Of a stretch of 35,495 nt of DNA, positions 7,527 to 15,538 are shown piece after piece. This DNA comes from Thiotrichales bacterium (GTDB lineage Bacteria > Pseudomonadota > Gammaproteobacteria > Francisellales > CACEW01). The notes under the pieces were generated by a model. It saw only the letters and a program-made list of their open reading frames with translations. It made no database searches and was not told where the DNA came from. The stretch spans positions 1 to 35,495 of the forward strand of contig CANJQG010000019.1 in assembly GCA_947476405.1 (NCBI GenBank). Direction: 5' to 3'. The first letter of the stretch is position 1. Every line of letters begins with the position of its first letter. The translations under genes and the position numbers were made by a program.

Positions 7527-7712
7527 CTACTCTTCAATCTCAATCAATTCAAAATCCAACTTCCCGGCACCGCATTCAGGGCAGGTCCAATTGACAGGAA
7601 CCTCTTCCCAACGGGTCCCTGGCGCAAGCCCTTCTTCAGGTGCACCTAATTCTTCATCATAAATCCAGCCGCAGAGCAGACACATATATTTTTTAAATTC
7701 GCTATTTTCCAT
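7527..7712 (-). CDS. rubA: Rubredoxin
   Basis: Small one-electron carrier with a single Fe(SCys)4 site. The 61-residue protein has both ligand pairs: C11-L-L-C14-G-W-I-Y-D and C44-P-E-C47-G, with the conserved G-APEEGLAPGTRWEEVP loop between them. This is the bacterial short rubredoxin type that serves oxygen-detoxifying or hydroxylating enzymes. No partner reductase, alkane hydroxylase or flavorubredoxin gene is adjacent, so its partner here is unknown. It lies 32 bp downstream of the malic enzyme gene on the same strand and could be co-transcribed with it. A decayed vapBC-like locus follows immediately. Confidence 0.95.
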   Translation of the reverse strand: MENSEFKKYMCLLCGWIYDEELGAPEEGLAPGTRWEEVPVNWTCPECGAGKLDFELIEIEE

Positions 7713-7744
7713 GATTAAAAAAACCTTTTTATTTGATCGGGGCG

Positions 7745-9004
7745 CTATTTTAGCGCGATTTTTCCACTGGGTAAAGCCGCCACGCCGGCTTTGATGGCCG
7801 CAGCAGAAACACGACTCGAGACCATCTCACGCAAACGCGGATCAAAGGGTTTGGGAATAATATAATCAGGACCATATTTTAAATCCTCTGCGGGATAAAT
7901 CGCAGCGACTTCTGATATCACAGGCAATTTCACCAAATCACGCAAAGCTTCCATCGCGGCAATACACATCGACGTCGTAATCACACGCGCCTGCACATCT
8001 AATGCCCCCCTGAAAATATAAGGGAAACACAATGCATTATTGACTTGATTCGGCAAATCAGAACGCCCCGTTGCGATAATCGCATCTGAACGGACTTGAC
8101 GCACGAGATTAGGATGAATTTCTGGAACAGGATTAGAAAGTGCAAAAACAATCGGTTTATCTGCCATCAAGGCAATTTCTTCAGGTTTCACTAAATCAGG
8201 GCCTGATACGCCAATAAACACATCTGCGCCCGCCAATGCCTCTGCGAGCGTCCGCTTATCTGTATGTCGCGCAAAAGCAAATTTATGCGGACCCAAGCCG
8301 TGCCGCTCAATATGGATCACGCCCTCTCGATCCAACATAAAAATATTTTCACGCAGCGCACCCAGGCGCACTAAAAATTGCATTCCCGCAATTCCTGCAG
8401 CACCTGCACCCAAACAGACAATCTTCGCTGTATTCAGATTTTTACCCTGTAACTCCAAAGCATTCAACAAGCCTGCAGCAATAATAATCGCAGTCCCATG
8501 TTGATCATCATGAAAAACCGGAATATTTAGACGCTGCTTCAATTCCTGTTCAATTCCAAAACACTCAGGCGCTTTGATATCTTCCAGATTAATCCCACCA
8601 AAGGTTGGGGCAATGGCCACGACAGCTTCCACAAAAGCAGACTCTCTACTGGCATCGACTTCGATATCAAATACATCAATATCGGCAAATTTTTTGAAAA
8701 GTACGCCCTTGCCTTCCATCACAGGTTTGCTGGCCAAAGGCCCTAAATTCCCGAGGCCTAAAATCGCAGTGCCATTGGTAATCACAGCAACCAGATTACC
8801 TTTATTGGTATAGCGATAGGCATTTTGTGGGTCCCGATGAATCGCAAGAACAGGTTCTGCGACACCCGGCGTATAAGCCAGCGATAAATCTTCAACCGTA
8901 TTGGTCGGTTTTGTGGGGGTAACCTCAACCTTTCCCGGCCTTGGAAACTCATGATAATCCAGTGCCGCTTGCTTTAATGCCTCTTGTTTTAATAGGGTCG
9001 TCAT
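7745..9004 (-). CDS. NAD(P)-dependent malic enzyme, short form
   Basis: Oxidatively decarboxylates malate to pyruvate with reduction of NAD or NADP. The 419-residue protein contains the N-terminal malic domain (DLSLAYTPGVAEPV with the catalytic Tyr, VMEGKGVLFKKFADIDVFD with the catalytic Lys and metal ligands) and the NAD-binding domain (KIVCLGAGAAGIAGMQFL; FALSNPVPEIHP). It lacks the phosphotransacetylase-like C-terminal extension of the 760-residue MaeB enzymes and so belongs to the short, YtsJ-like class. Cofactor preference cannot be read with confidence. Its ATG overlaps the stop of the upstream glycosyltransferase (ATGA), so translation is probably coupled despite unrelated functions. 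No gene symbol is given because naming varies between maeA and maeB usage. Confidence 0.93.
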   Translation of the reverse strand: MTTLLKQEALKQAALDYHEFPRPGKVEVTPTKPTNTVEDLSLAYTPGVAEPVLAIHRDPQNAYRYTNKGNLVAVITNGTAILGLGNLGPLASKPVMEGKGVLFKKFADIDVFDIEVDASRESAFVEAVVAIAPTFGGINLEDIKAPECFGIEQELKQRLNIPVFHDDQHGTAIIIAAGLLNALELQGKNLNTAKIVCLGAGAAGIAGMQFLVRLGALRENIFMLDREGVIHIERHGLGPHKFAFARHTDKRTLAEALAGADVFIGVSGPDLVKPEEIALMADKPIVFALSNPVPEIHPNLVRQVRSDAIIATGRSDLPNQVNNALCFPYIFRGALDVQARVITTSMCIAAMEALRDLVKLPVISEVAAIYPAEDLKYGPDYIIPKPFDPRLREMVSSRVSAAAIKAGVAALPSGKIALK

Positions 9005-9960
9005 GTTTTCTCCTTGATGATATACAACGGGCGCTTTTTTACCTCATTGAAAATTCGGGCAATATATTCACCCAAAATGCCAATCGACAAAAGCTGCACC
9101 CCTCCAAAAAATAAAATACAAACGACAATCGTCGCATAACCCGGCAAATTAACCCCATAGTAAAGCGTATCAAAGACAATCCATAAGGCATAAATAAATG
9201 AAATACCCGAAATCAACATCCCCACTAAAGTCCAAACACGCAAAGGTAAATCAGAAAAAGAAATAATGCCCGTCAGCGCAAGCGAAAATAATTTCCGAAA
9301 ATGAAATGAACTTTTACCCAAAGTCCGCTTTACCACGGCATAAGGTACTGCTTTTGACTTAAATCCCACGCAAGCATATAACCCCTTCATAAAACGCGCC
9401 TGCTCACCAAATTGATTTAGGGCTTCAACCACAGGGCGACCCAGCAATCTAAAATCACCCGCATCCGCTGGAATATCAATTTCACTCATTTTGCCAATCA
9501 AGTGATAAAAGAGACGCGTTATTTTTTGCTTGAGATAGCCCTCATCTTCTCGATTTTCGCGCACACCGTAAACCATATCATAGCCTTGACGCCAATACTC
9601 AAAAAAAGTTTTGGCCGTCTCAAAGGGATGTTGAAAATCGGCATCCATCAACAGCACCGCATCACCTTGCGCATGATGTAAGCCTGCCGTCAGCGCATTT
9701 TCTTTACCAAAATTACGCGAAAACTGAATCCAGCGTATTTTATCAGATAGAAGCTCATTTTTAATAATATCAGGCGTACGATCGGTACTGCCATCATCAA
9801 TCAAAATAATTTCATAGACATCGGTAAACCCTTTTAAAAAAATGGAAAGCGCTTGCACAAAAGGGACAATCGCAGCTTCTTCATTCATCACCGGCACCAC
9901 GCAGGAAACAAAAACAGCACGCGCCTGCCATTTAATCTGTCGTTCGTTCAGTTCAGTCAT
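9001..9960 (-). CDS. GT2 polyprenyl-phosphate glycosyltransferase (ArnC/GtrB/FlmF type)
   Basis: Transfers a sugar from a nucleotide donor to undecaprenyl phosphate on the cytoplasmic face. The 319-residue protein has a GT-A catalytic domain (about 15-225) with CVVPVMNEEAAIVPFV, EIILIDDGSTDRTPDII, FSRNFGKENALTAGL and the metal-binding MDADFQHP, then two C-terminal membrane helices (about 240-262 and 272-295) ending in GILGEYIARIFNEVKKRP. This layout is shared by ArnC, GtrB, DPM synthases and Francisella FlmF. The sugar cannot be read from sequence. It is divergent from an ArnT-like transferase and a NaxD-like deacetylase; together these match the Und-P-hexosamine branch of lipid A modification, which favours N-acetylhexosamine as substrate (inference). 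Confidence 0.85.
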   Translation of the reverse strand: MTELNERQIKWQARAVFVSCVVPVMNEEAAIVPFVQALSIFLKGFTDVYEIILIDDGSTDRTPDIIKNELLSDKIRWIQFSRNFGKENALTAGLHHAQGDAVLLMDADFQHPFETAKTFFEYWRQGYDMVYGVRENREDEGYLKQKITRLFYHLIGKMSEIDIPADAGDFRLLGRPVVEALNQFGEQARFMKGLYACVGFKSKAVPYAVVKRTLGKSSFHFRKLFSLALTGIISFSDLPLRVWTLVGMLISGISFIYALWIVFDTLYYGVNLPGYATIVVCILFFGGVQLLSIGILGEYIARIFNEVKKRPLYIIKEKT

Positions 9961-10007
9961 TTATTTTGCCCGCCTTTTGCACGCTATCTTTCTGGTCTCA
10001 CACCCAT

Positions 10008-10013
10008 TATAAT
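10008..10013 (+). promoter_or_regulatory. Candidate -10 element for the ArnT-like gene
   Basis: A perfect TATAAT lies 30 bp before the ATG at 10044, in the 83-bp divergent gap. I see no convincing -35 hexamer at 16-18 bp spacing. The call is therefore weak. Confidence 0.3.
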
Positions 10014-10043
10014 TAATTTACATATTTTTTACACTACGAATAC

Positions 10044-11702
10044 ATGACACACCCCTCTTTTAAACGCGATCTTTTTATTCTGACTTTACTTTGCGTGGCT
10101 TTACTTTGCTTTCAGTTGGGTGTGCTGTACTACATGAACCCGGATGAGTCTCGTTATGTTGATGCTGCACGCGAAATGTTAGCCACAGGGCAATGGATTA
10201 CCCCCACCCTGAATGGTACGACTTTTTTAGACAAACCTGCGCTATTTTACTGGATTGAAATCATCATTATGAAAACGCTGGGCCTGCACCCTTGGTCTGT
10301 TCGCCTCCTCCCCGTTGGTTTTGCGACTTTTGCCTGCGTGATGAATTATATTGCCGGCCGCCTCCTCTATGATCGAAAAACAGCATGGCTGGCCGCTTTG
10401 GTTTTACTGACCTCAACTTTATTTTTTATTGCTGCACATTATACCAACATGGATCTAATGGTTGCCTCACTCATTGATGCTTCGCTCTGGTTCTTTTTGT
10501 TTTGGCTGGAAAAAAAGCGCTCTGGCTTTTTGTATGCCTCCTATCTTTTTGCGGGCCTCGCTTTTTTAACAAAAGGCATGATTGCTATTGCCTTTCCTGC
10601 TTTGATTATTGGGTGCTTTATCTTGATTTATCGTCGCTGGGTGCTGCTCAAAAAAATGCACATCCTGCTGGGTATTTTAATCATTCTCGCCCTTAATTTA
10701 CCCTGGTATGGAATGGTGCAGCATCGCAATCCGGAATTTGCCTATTACTTCTTTTACGTCCAACAGTTTCTTCGGTTTTCTGGCAATCACAGCTTCAATA
10801 TGCGCAATCCTGCCTATTATTATATCATGATTATTGTCGCTGGAATGCTGCCCTGGAGCTTGTTTTTGGTGCAATCTTTATGGCAAAAAGCAACAGAGAA
10901 AGAAACCTTTATTTTACTCTGGATTGGCGTAATCACCCTGTTTTTCAGTATTCCTGCTTCTAAAACACCGGGCTATATTTTACCTGTTTTTCCGCCCATT
11001 GCCTTTATGATCGGGCGTTATATTGCCCTGTATTGGCAGACACCGCGCCAATTTAAAGAAATCAAAATAATTGCCATCGTCTATGCTTTGCTCTTTATCG
11101 GCGCCAGTTTTTTTATTAAAACAGATCTTAAGCTGACGGCCCATATCCCCGCCACAGCTTTATGGCCTTCACTCCTCATCATCAATGTCAGCTGGATTAT
11201 TTTACTTGCGATCGCCTTTAAATGGTCGCGTAAATCAGTCAGCCAGGCTTTTTTTATTGCCTTTTTTATCCTGCAAAGTGCTTTTCTGATGAGCCTCATC
11301 AAGCCCATTGAAAGCGATCGCAATCAAAAAAGTATCGAACCCATCGCCCAGATCATCAATCAGAATGGCAATCCCAACGAAACCATTATTGAATATCAGC
11401 GTTATGATTATGATCTACTGCTCTATACTCAGCATGATGTCAAAGTTGTTTATCCCTGGAATGATCCCCATATCTGGAATGAAGATTCCTGGCGACGCGA
11501 ACTCATGGAAGACGTGTATTACAAACACACTCCCCGCCAGCCAAACCTGGTGTTGCCTGAAGCCTTGCCCGCACTGTGGAAAACCGCATCTGCGCCTGTA
11601 TTTTTAGTGGCTTCACCCCATGATTTACCGCAACTTCACTCTATTTTGGGCCCCTTCAAAATCTTATACCAAAACCAAAACCAGGTCTTGTTAGGACGTT
11701 AA
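10044..11702 (+). CDS. ArnT-like GT39 lipid A glycosyltransferase
   Basis: Integral-membrane GT-C transferase of 552 residues, the size of E. coli ArnT. ArnT-type enzymes take a sugar from undecaprenyl phosphate and attach it to lipid A phosphate on the periplasmic side. The first periplasmic loop after helix 1 carries the hallmark acidic motif D34-E35-S-R-Y, followed by REMLATGQWITPTLNG and FLDKPALFYW, as in ArnT. About 11-12 hydrophobic helices follow, then a soluble periplasmic C-terminal domain from about 440. The next gene begins immediately after its stop, so the two form an operon. Substrate could be L-Ara4N, but no arnA/arnB/arnD genes are here, and the neighbouring NaxD-like deacetylase points instead to galactosamine or glucosamine, as with FlmK or LgmB. 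Confidence 0.85.
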   Translation: MTHPSFKRDLFILTLLCVALLCFQLGVLYYMNPDESRYVDAAREMLATGQWITPTLNGTTFLDKPALFYWIEIIIMKTLGLHPWSVRLLPVGFATFACVMNYIAGRLLYDRKTAWLAALVLLTSTLFFIAAHYTNMDLMVASLIDASLWFFLFWLEKKRSGFLYASYLFAGLAFLTKGMIAIAFPALIIGCFILIYRRWVLLKKMHILLGILIILALNLPWYGMVQHRNPEFAYYFFYVQQFLRFSGNHSFNMRNPAYYYIMIIVAGMLPWSLFLVQSLWQKATEKETFILLWIGVITLFFSIPASKTPGYILPVFPPIAFMIGRYIALYWQTPRQFKEIKIIAIVYALLFIGASFFIKTDLKLTAHIPATALWPSLLIINVSWIILLAIAFKWSRKSVSQAFFIAFFILQSAFLMSLIKPIESDRNQKSIEPIAQIINQNGNPNETIIEYQRYDYDLLLYTQHDVKVVYPWNDPHIWNEDSWRRELMEDVYYKHTPRQPNLVLPEALPALWKTASAPVFLVASPHDLPQLHSILGPFKILYQNQNQVLLGR

Positions 11703-12476
11703 ATGCAAAAAAAATTAACCCTCTGCGCAGATGACTTTGGTTTCAATTCCAGCATTAATCAGGGCATTTTAAACCTGATTGACCGGGGTAAACTCAGCGC
11801 AACCAGCTGCATGACCACCCTGCCGCTCTGGCCGGAAGCTGGGGCTGAACTGAAAAAACGCCACTCAAAAGTAGAATGTGGCCTCCACTTTAACTTAACC
11901 GAAAATACAGGGGTCTCCCTTTCAACCCTGATGCGCAAAGCTTTTTTACATCAACTCAATCCAGCCGATTTAATCTCCGAACTCAAACATCAAATCGAAG
12001 CCTTTAAAACTGTCATGGGCCATGTGCCCGATTTTATTGATGGCCATCAACATGTCCATCAGCTTCCACAAATCCGCGATGCTTTGCTTAAAGTTTATGC
12101 CGAATATTATCCTGAAAAAACAGCCTGGATCCGCGTTTCATCTCAGCCTCAATTTTGGAAAAATTTTAAATCAATCAAACACCTTATCATTGCGATGAGC
12201 GGTGGACTTTCTTTACGAAAAGCATTATTGAAAAATAACATCCCCCATAATACCAGTTTTTCAGGCATCTATCCTTTCGATCCCAAAAGTGATTATGCCG
12301 CACTGCTCAAATCTTTCATAAAAGAAAGCCAAGATGGCGGCTTAATTATGTGCCATCCTGGCTTAGCATCAACCGACGTGACTGATCCTATTTATCAAAC
12401 ACGCGGGCTGGAATATCAGGTTTTATTGACTATCCACAGGTCCTATCTGGCAGTGCATCCACTAACACTTTTTTAG
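11703..12476 (+). CDS. YdjC/ChbG-family carbohydrate deacetylase (NaxD-like)
   Basis: Metal-dependent deacetylase of 257 residues. The YdjC signature residues are visible: TLCADDFGFNSSINQG (D10, D11), VECGLHFNLTEN (H62), and DFIDGHQHVHQLP (H115, H117, H119), which together form the metal and acid-base site. Family members act on chitobiose phosphate (ChbG) or on undecaprenyl-phosphate-linked N-acetylhexosamine (Francisella NaxD, Bordetella LgmC). Direct adjacency to the ArnT-like gene (ATG follows its TAA with no gap) and proximity to a GT2 synthase favour the NaxD role. HpnK of hopanoid synthesis is the other alternative, but no hopanoid genes are seen. The last 47 bp are antisense to a small ORF. 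Confidence 0.82.
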   Translation: MQKKLTLCADDFGFNSSINQGILNLIDRGKLSATSCMTTLPLWPEAGAELKKRHSKVECGLHFNLTENTGVSLSTLMRKAFLHQLNPADLISELKHQIEAFKTVMGHVPDFIDGHQHVHQLPQIRDALLKVYAEYYPEKTAWIRVSSQPQFWKNFKSIKHLIIAMSGGLSLRKALLKNNIPHNTSFSGIYPFDPKSDYAALLKSFIKESQDGGLIMCHPGLASTDVTDPIYQTRGLEYQVLLTIHRSYLAVHPLTLF

Positions 12477-12594
12477 GCGCTGACAGTGTAGACACCACAA
12501 CTGGGGGGGAAACAATGGCCGCTTGTGTAGCAGCGGACTTTGTTGCATTTTTTGCATTATCAGCCCTAGCAATTATAGCTGGATTAAATGACAT
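12430..12594 (-). CDS. Small ORF, 54 aa, unknown
   Basis: An open frame begins at ATG 12594 behind a strong ribosome-binding site (AAAAGGAGAATAAA), a better one than most genes here have. The product starts MSFNPAIIARADNAKNATKS and continues with AATQAAIVSPPVVVSTL and APKKVLVDALPDRTCG. It is rich in Ala, Val, Ser and Thr, has no membrane helix, signal peptide or recognised domain, and is basic. The last 47 bp are antisense to the 3' end of the deacetylase gene. The ORF could be a genuine small protein or a truncated N-terminus of a larger lost gene. It lies opposite the orphan 431-aa gene, sharing its AT-rich intergenic region. Support is RBS and start only. Confidence 0.5.
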   Translation of the reverse strand: MSFNPAIIARADNAKNATKSAATQAAIVSPPVVVSTLSAPKKVLVDALPDRTCG

Positions 12595-12613
12595 TTTATT
12601 CTCCTTTTATTTA

Positions 12614-12642
12614 ATGTTAACAAATCATTAACAATATAACAA
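12614..12642 (-). promoter_or_regulatory. Candidate promoter of the 54-aa ORF
   Basis: On the minus strand TTGTTA (12637-12642) and TAACAT (12614-12619) are 17 bp apart, 20 bp before the start codon. An inverted repeat TTAATG/CATTAA (12611-12616 and 12626-12631) overlaps it and might be an operator. The DNA is AT-rich, so chance matches are likely. Confidence 0.3.
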
Positions 12643-12709
12643 TATATTTTTAAACAACCCCTGTCAACCAAAATTTAATTAATAATTAACGCACCTGCAC
12701 AAGAAGATT

Positions 12710-12738
12710 TTGACTCTCAGCCGAGATAGTGCTATAAA
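12710..12738 (+). promoter_or_regulatory. Sigma70-type promoter of the 431-aa orphan gene
   Basis: TTGACT (12710-12715) and TATAAA (12733-12738) are separated by exactly 17 bp and lie about 38 bp before the ATG at 12777. This is one of the best consensus matches in the window and sits in a true intergenic region. Confidence 0.6.
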
Positions 12739-12776
12739 GAATTTACTGACGCTTTTTCATTTGTGGAATCATAAGC

Positions 12777-14072
12777 ATGAAGGATATTCAAAAAGTCAAA
12801 TGGTCTGATATACGGGAATCTGTTGTAGCTGCCAATCAAGGCCTTGCGGAAGCGATTGACGAGATTGCACCTGAAGATCAACCCACGCTTTATCTTGCTG
12901 AATACTTATTTGGTGAGCCCATCATTGACGCACGCGGCCTGAATATTCACTATAATGAAAATCTTCATTCCATTCACGATGAAATGCTCCCGACTGACTT
13001 GCGGAAAGACCTCGATTATACACGCGTTCCAGCAATGATTTGCCTGAACAAAACAACGGAATATTTTACTGATTTTAATGAACGCGTTTTTCCTATTCAC
13101 TTACTTGAACCCGGCACGATGATGGGCGCATGGGAAATTTTAGACAAATCCAATACCGTCTATCAACATCAAATATGGCGTGTTGTTGCGGGAGCACGGA
13201 CTTTGTTTATGCTCCCCAAAATAACGGATCAATTAAGCCACAGCAAAATGCTCCGTTCTTTTGGTTTAAGCGAACTCCCCCCCCCCCATAATTTGTTTAA
13301 TCAAGGTAAAATTTTTGCGAATATCGCCCAGGCCCCATTTCTAAACTGCAAGTGGCGTGCTCAGGTTTTAATTTTTGGACGAGGCTGGTTTGAACAAGCC
13401 CAGGAATCTAAAATGAAACCTTTTTATAATCTGCTTTTAGAGCAAGCCTGGTGCTACACGCGACACTCCCGCAACCACATGTTTTTTGAAATTATTTGGC
13501 AGTTTTTAGCGCAAGCGCAAGCGCAAACCCGCCTCAAACCGAATGTCTATGTTTTAGAAACCGTCAAACATCTCATCAATATCTCAACAGGCTCCGTCAT
13601 GGCTTTTGCACCCCTGCAAGATCAAGATGACCGCATTGCGCCAGTCAAAACCTTACAGCAAGCCTATCTGGAAGAATACGGCCTCAAACATTACATTCCC
13701 AGCATCATGGCCCCAGCCTATCTAAAACGAACCGCAAAAGTCTACTATTCCTTTTTAGTCCCGACTTTGCTGTCCCTCTCCCCCAATTACAGTTTCCGCA
13801 ATATCCTGGAAGATGAACGCAATATCAAAAACCTGCTCGAACATTTTTTCAAACAATTCGCCGAACATTACGCCAGTTGCGGCGACCTATTCGGCAAAGC
13901 CGTCAAATTCGAGTTTTTTCATTTTGAAGCAGACCCATTACACGGCATTCACGCCTCGCACAGCCTGCCACAATTCGATCCAGACTTCAGTCATTTCGCA
14001 GAGGATCCCAACCGAATCTTCTGCGAAAACGGCCCGTTTATCCGGGCCTGTGTGCAGATTTCGCGGGATTAG
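12777..14072 (+). CDS. Conserved-looking hypothetical protein, 431 aa
   Basis: I do not recognise this family. The 431-residue protein is soluble-looking, with no signal peptide or clear transmembrane helix. Notable segments are PTLYLAEYLFGEPIIDARGL (about 36-55), VFPIHLLEPGTMMGAWEILD (about 104-123), a Trp/Phe/His-rich central region (WCYTRHSRNHMFFEIIWQFL, about 225-244), and a C-terminal stretch with clustered His and Asp (FFHFEADPLHGIHASHSLPQ, about 380-399) that could bind metal. It has its own good promoter and a GGA-type ribosome-binding site. An 11-C homopolymer lies in frame near codon 168-171 (P-P-P). The stop overlaps the convergent beta-propeller gene by 4 bp. Codon use looks like the neighbours, so there is no clear sign of recent transfer. 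Confidence 0.75.
   Translation: MKDIQKVKWSDIRESVVAANQGLAEAIDEIAPEDQPTLYLAEYLFGEPIIDARGLNIHYNENLHSIHDEMLPTDLRKDLDYTRVPAMICLNKTTEYFTDFNERVFPIHLLEPGTMMGAWEILDKSNTVYQHQIWRVVAGARTLFMLPKITDQLSHSKMLRSFGLSELPPPHNLFNQGKIFANIAQAPFLNCKWRAQVLIFGRGWFEQAQESKMKPFYNLLLEQAWCYTRHSRNHMFFEIIWQFLAQAQAQTRLKPNVYVLETVKHLINISTGSVMAFAPLQDQDDRIAPVKTLQQAYLEEYGLKHYIPSIMAPAYLKRTAKVYYSFLVPTLLSLSPNYSFRNILEDERNIKNLLEHFFKQFAEHYASCGDLFGKAVKFEFFHFEADPLHGIHASHSLPQFDPDFSHFAEDPNRIFCENGPFIRACVQISRD
13277..13287 (+). repeat. C11 homopolymer inside the orphan gene
   Basis: An uninterrupted run of eleven C encodes L-P-P-P-H in the middle of the 431-aa gene. A one-base slip would truncate the protein after residue ~170. It is the longest G/C mononucleotide run I noticed in the window. 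Confidence 0.9.
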
Positions 14073-15517
14073 CCTACGAAGTTGGATAAAGGAGTACTTC
14101 GCCCGCCTAAAGAAGCGGATTGACCGACAATCGCTCCCGTTATTGCATTCAGGATATAAAGCACTGTATTACTAGTCTGCTGGCTATTACCATAAAACTC
14201 AGTTACATATAAATTGGATCCATCGGGGGAAATAGCAATCCCCTGCGGATAAAACCCAACATCATTGGTCGTATTCGCTAAGGTCAAAGTACTCCCTACA
14301 GAAGAAGAGGCATTTACGGTGTACACTGCATTTGCTGCTTCTCCAACAACATAAATTTGAGTTCCATCTGCAGAAAGGGCAAGGCCTGAAGGTTTGTCGT
14401 CGTTAGTAAGCCCTTGAATGGTTTGATTCTGGAGGGCTGGTGTAGATGCGGTTCTATCAATAATATCTAAGGGATACCCGGAGGAACCATTATTGGTAAT
14501 ATACACTTTAGTTCCATCTGGAGAAACCACCACTCCTAGCGGATGATACAAATCCGTTAAGGTTGCAGCAAGCTGATTGACATCATTTGCCACATTCAGG
14601 ATATAAATCTTATCTTGGAAAACATCGGTGGCATATAAAGTAGAATTATCCGGAGTAATGGCCATTCCATATACATAGGTCTCGGCCCCGCCTAAACCTA
14701 AATTAATGGAAGTCATTGCAGTGGGGGTCCTTTTATTACTGATATTTTCCACAAGAATATTTCCACTTATAACGTCCGAAATATATGCACGTGTGCCTGT
14801 AGAGTTAACAACGATCGCATAAGATTTCGAACTAGTAGACCCAATAGGCGTCTTGCTTAATTGTATTAGTCCAGAAGATGTGACCTCTAAAATAATGAGA
14901 TCCGGACTGGTCTCTTGAGGAGGATTATCTATAGCATAAACATATTGACCATTTTGACTTACAAAATCGGCATTGTAACCAGTCGAATCAATATTTTCAG
15001 TAAACGTATAGTTGTTACCTGCACCGGTTCCAATAGCATAAGGTGAGGCAATATTAACGGGGACGATCTTATTTGCGCTATTCCCTGTCTCTGTGATAAT
15101 GGGTAAATACGCATAAGCCTGACTGACCTGCGTGACATCTACGGCTAAGATATTTGCTGAATTCGCAGTGCTACAAGCAACGCCATTCGCTGCACAGACA
15201 CGAGGACGGACAGTGGAGGGGGCTGTCGCACCGCTGATTAATACATTAAAGTTACAGCTTGCGCCCACCGCCAAACTCGCTCCCGCACACGTATTATCAA
15301 GGCTTTGAATCGATGCACCTGAAACATTCAATGCAGGTGTCGTAATATTGCTATAGGTATTGCCACCCGTATTTCTCACCGTATATCGCGCCACGGCATA
15401 ACCATCACTCCGTACCGTTACTGGATTGGTAGTGGGCACAATTGAAAAGAGTGTATTCGCAAAACAAACACTGGCCACACCACTTAAACATAAAATTTGT
15501 AATAGTTTCTTTTTCAT
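14069..15517 (-). CDS. Secreted YVTN-type beta-propeller protein
   Basis: The 482-residue protein has a signal peptide (MKKKLLQILCLSGVASVCFA), then an Ig-like or adhesin-like beta domain at about 22-130 with paired cysteines (NTCAGA, ASCNF, RVCAANGVAC). About seven beta-propeller blades follow, with the recurring pattern PDG-x-x-Y(V/I/A)xD/N: GTRAYISD, NSTLYATD, GTKVYITN, GTQIYVVG, GSNLYVTE. YVTN/lactonase-like propellers occur in surface proteins and in periplasmic binding or scaffold proteins. No catalytic residues of 6-phosphogluconolactonase are evident, so function is unknown. It begins 21 bp downstream of an outer-membrane barrel gene, with AAGGAT as ribosome-binding site, indicating an operon and possibly a physical partnership at the cell surface. 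No sorting anchor is visible. Confidence 0.82.
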   Translation of the reverse strand: MKKKLLQILCLSGVASVCFANTLFSIVPTTNPVTVRSDGYAVARYTVRNTGGNTYSNITTPALNVSGASIQSLDNTCAGASLAVGASCNFNVLISGATAPSTVRPRVCAANGVACSTANSANILAVDVTQVSQAYAYLPIITETGNSANKIVPVNIASPYAIGTGAGNNYTFTENIDSTGYNADFVSQNGQYVYAIDNPPQETSPDLIILEVTSSGLIQLSKTPIGSTSSKSYAIVVNSTGTRAYISDVISGNILVENISNKRTPTAMTSINLGLGGAETYVYGMAITPDNSTLYATDVFQDKIYILNVANDVNQLAATLTDLYHPLGVVVSPDGTKVYITNNGSSGYPLDIIDRTASTPALQNQTIQGLTNDDKPSGLALSADGTQIYVVGEAANAVYTVNASSSVGSTLTLANTTNDVGFYPQGIAISPDGSNLYVTEFYGNSQQTSNTVLYILNAITGAIVGQSASLGGRSTPLSNFVG

Positions 15518-15538
15518 TCTTTATGATCCTTCTTTGAA

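Noticed and set aside
7742..7756. GCGCTA-TTT-TAGCGC hairpin at the malic enzyme stop as a terminator
   Set aside because: In the direction of the gene no T-tract follows (CCCCGATC), and the stem contains the stop codon; too short to call.
7745..9004. MaeB-type malic enzyme with phosphotransacetylase domain
   Set aside because: The protein ends after the NAD-binding domain and the next gene begins at once; no PTA-like sequence exists.
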